From Schistosoma haematobium (taxonomy: Eukaryota; Platyhelminthes; Trematoda; Strigeidida; Schistosomatidae): DNA of 64,000 nucleotides. Position numbers and translations under genes: made by a program. The DNA is taken from NCBI RefSeq assembly GCF_000699445.3, contig NC_067200.1, forward strand, positions 4,604,950-4,668,949. Reading direction: 5' to 3'. Positions 63,727-64,000 of this stretch are shown here, piece by piece (position 1 is the first letter of the stretch; each line of letters opens with the position of its first letter). Under the pieces are notes generated by a model. That model saw only the letters and a list, made by a program, of their open reading frames with translations. It ran no database searches and had not been told where the DNA came from.

Positions 63727-64000
63727 TTGAACAATAAGTGCCGGTGTTGGTGGATGATTTTCTTTTGCATCAATTAACAATGAACTCTTTGAATAACACC
63801 TATTACTATTATTATCACCAACTTTGATAGTTTGTATATAATCACCACTTATACCAGTAGTGATAACTGCAGCAGTGACAACATCAGTAGTCGATCCTGT
63901 GTTATTATTATTATTATTATTATTACTAGTAGTAGTAGTACATGTACTAACAGTATTACAAGGAAGATTAACAAAAGCTTTCGAAGTCATATTGCTGTCG
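63727..64000 (-). CDS. Host gene exon with poly-Asn tract (continues beyond the window)
   Basis: Minus-strand frame open from the window edge to a consensus donor: ATTGTTCAA/GTAAGT, phase 0. It encodes at least 91 residues: TSKAFVNLPCNTVSTCTTTT, then eight Asn encoded by an (AAT)n run, TGSTTDVVTAAVITTGISGD, YIQTIKVGDNNSNRC and ENHPPTPALIVQ. Low complexity and lack of domains prevent a functional call; Asn/Thr/Ser-rich linkers are common in schistosome proteins. The frame is open upstream of the Met at 63990, so this Met need not be the start. The next exon must lie to the left, in or beyond this window. Confidence 0.55.

Noticed and set aside
1..64000. CRISPR arrays, rRNA genes, prokaryotic operons
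   Set aside because: The sequence is eukaryotic; regular spaced repeats are absent and no rRNA-like block is seen.

Overview
The window looks like a piece of a Schistosoma (blood fluke) nuclear genome. The base composition is AT-rich, no compact gene is visible, and the repeats are a typical schistosome set: Smalpha-like SINEs with a tRNA-like head and a hammerhead ribozyme, RTE-type LINEs (one with a TGAC-type tail as I recall for SR2), Merlin DNA transposons with their short derivatives, Penelope-like elements with a GIY-YIG nuclease, and Gypsy-like LTR elements. The species cannot be fixed by eye.

Host coding sequence is sparse. The right edge (63727-64000, minus strand) is a good exon candidate: an open frame with a poly-Asn tract that ends at a consensus GTAAGT donor. 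Two tiny minus-strand candidates (47153-47190 and 19072-19136) have splice signals and compatible phases, and together read like part of a discoidin-type fold. The simplest picture is that most of the window is very long introns of one minus-strand gene, filled with mobile DNA.

Layout: 0-5 kb holds a SINE-B relic, an LTR, 3' ends of SR2-like and RTE-A LINEs, SINE-B copies and a Penelope RT relic. 5.6-17.5 kb holds an LTR, many SINE-B and Smalpha copies and the 5' end of an RTE-A LINE. 18.5-25.1 kb holds a solo LTR, a candidate exon, hairpin MITEs, a Merlin MITE and fused RTE-A/SR2-like pieces. 25.6-28.6 kb holds the clearest SINE-B palindrome, a large foldback element split by a SINE, and LTRs. 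29.7-32.9 kb is a Merlin cluster and a Gypsy LTR split by a composite insert. 33.3-37.6 kb holds an LTR nested in a Penelope element, a palindromic Penelope element with an intact GIY-YIG frame, and Smalpha pieces. 37.7-43.7 kb holds RTE-A, LTR, SINE-B and Smalpha. 43.7-45.7 kb is a decayed Gypsy-like element. 46-49 kb holds SINEs, microsatellites, an RTE-A pair and a palindromic Merlin with TTAGGG-like repeats. 50-54 kb holds an SR2-like LINE, an RTE-A LINE with its 5' end, and a half-LINE. 55-63 kb holds Smalpha, a nearly full-length LINE inserted in a SINE-B with a target duplication, a half-LINE inserted in another SINE-B, an LTR and a Merlin MITE.

The main point of interest is the two ribozyme SINE families. 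SINE-B pairs a tRNA-like pol III head with a second hammerhead design (stem I GCACTG/CAGTGC). It repeatedly occurs as head-to-head inverted dimers and across head-to-tail junctions, and two copies restart at the predicted self-cleavage site. This fits mobilisation of cleaved, multimeric or circular RNA (retrozyme-like), which is an inference. All coordinates of repeats without a visible target duplication are approximate.
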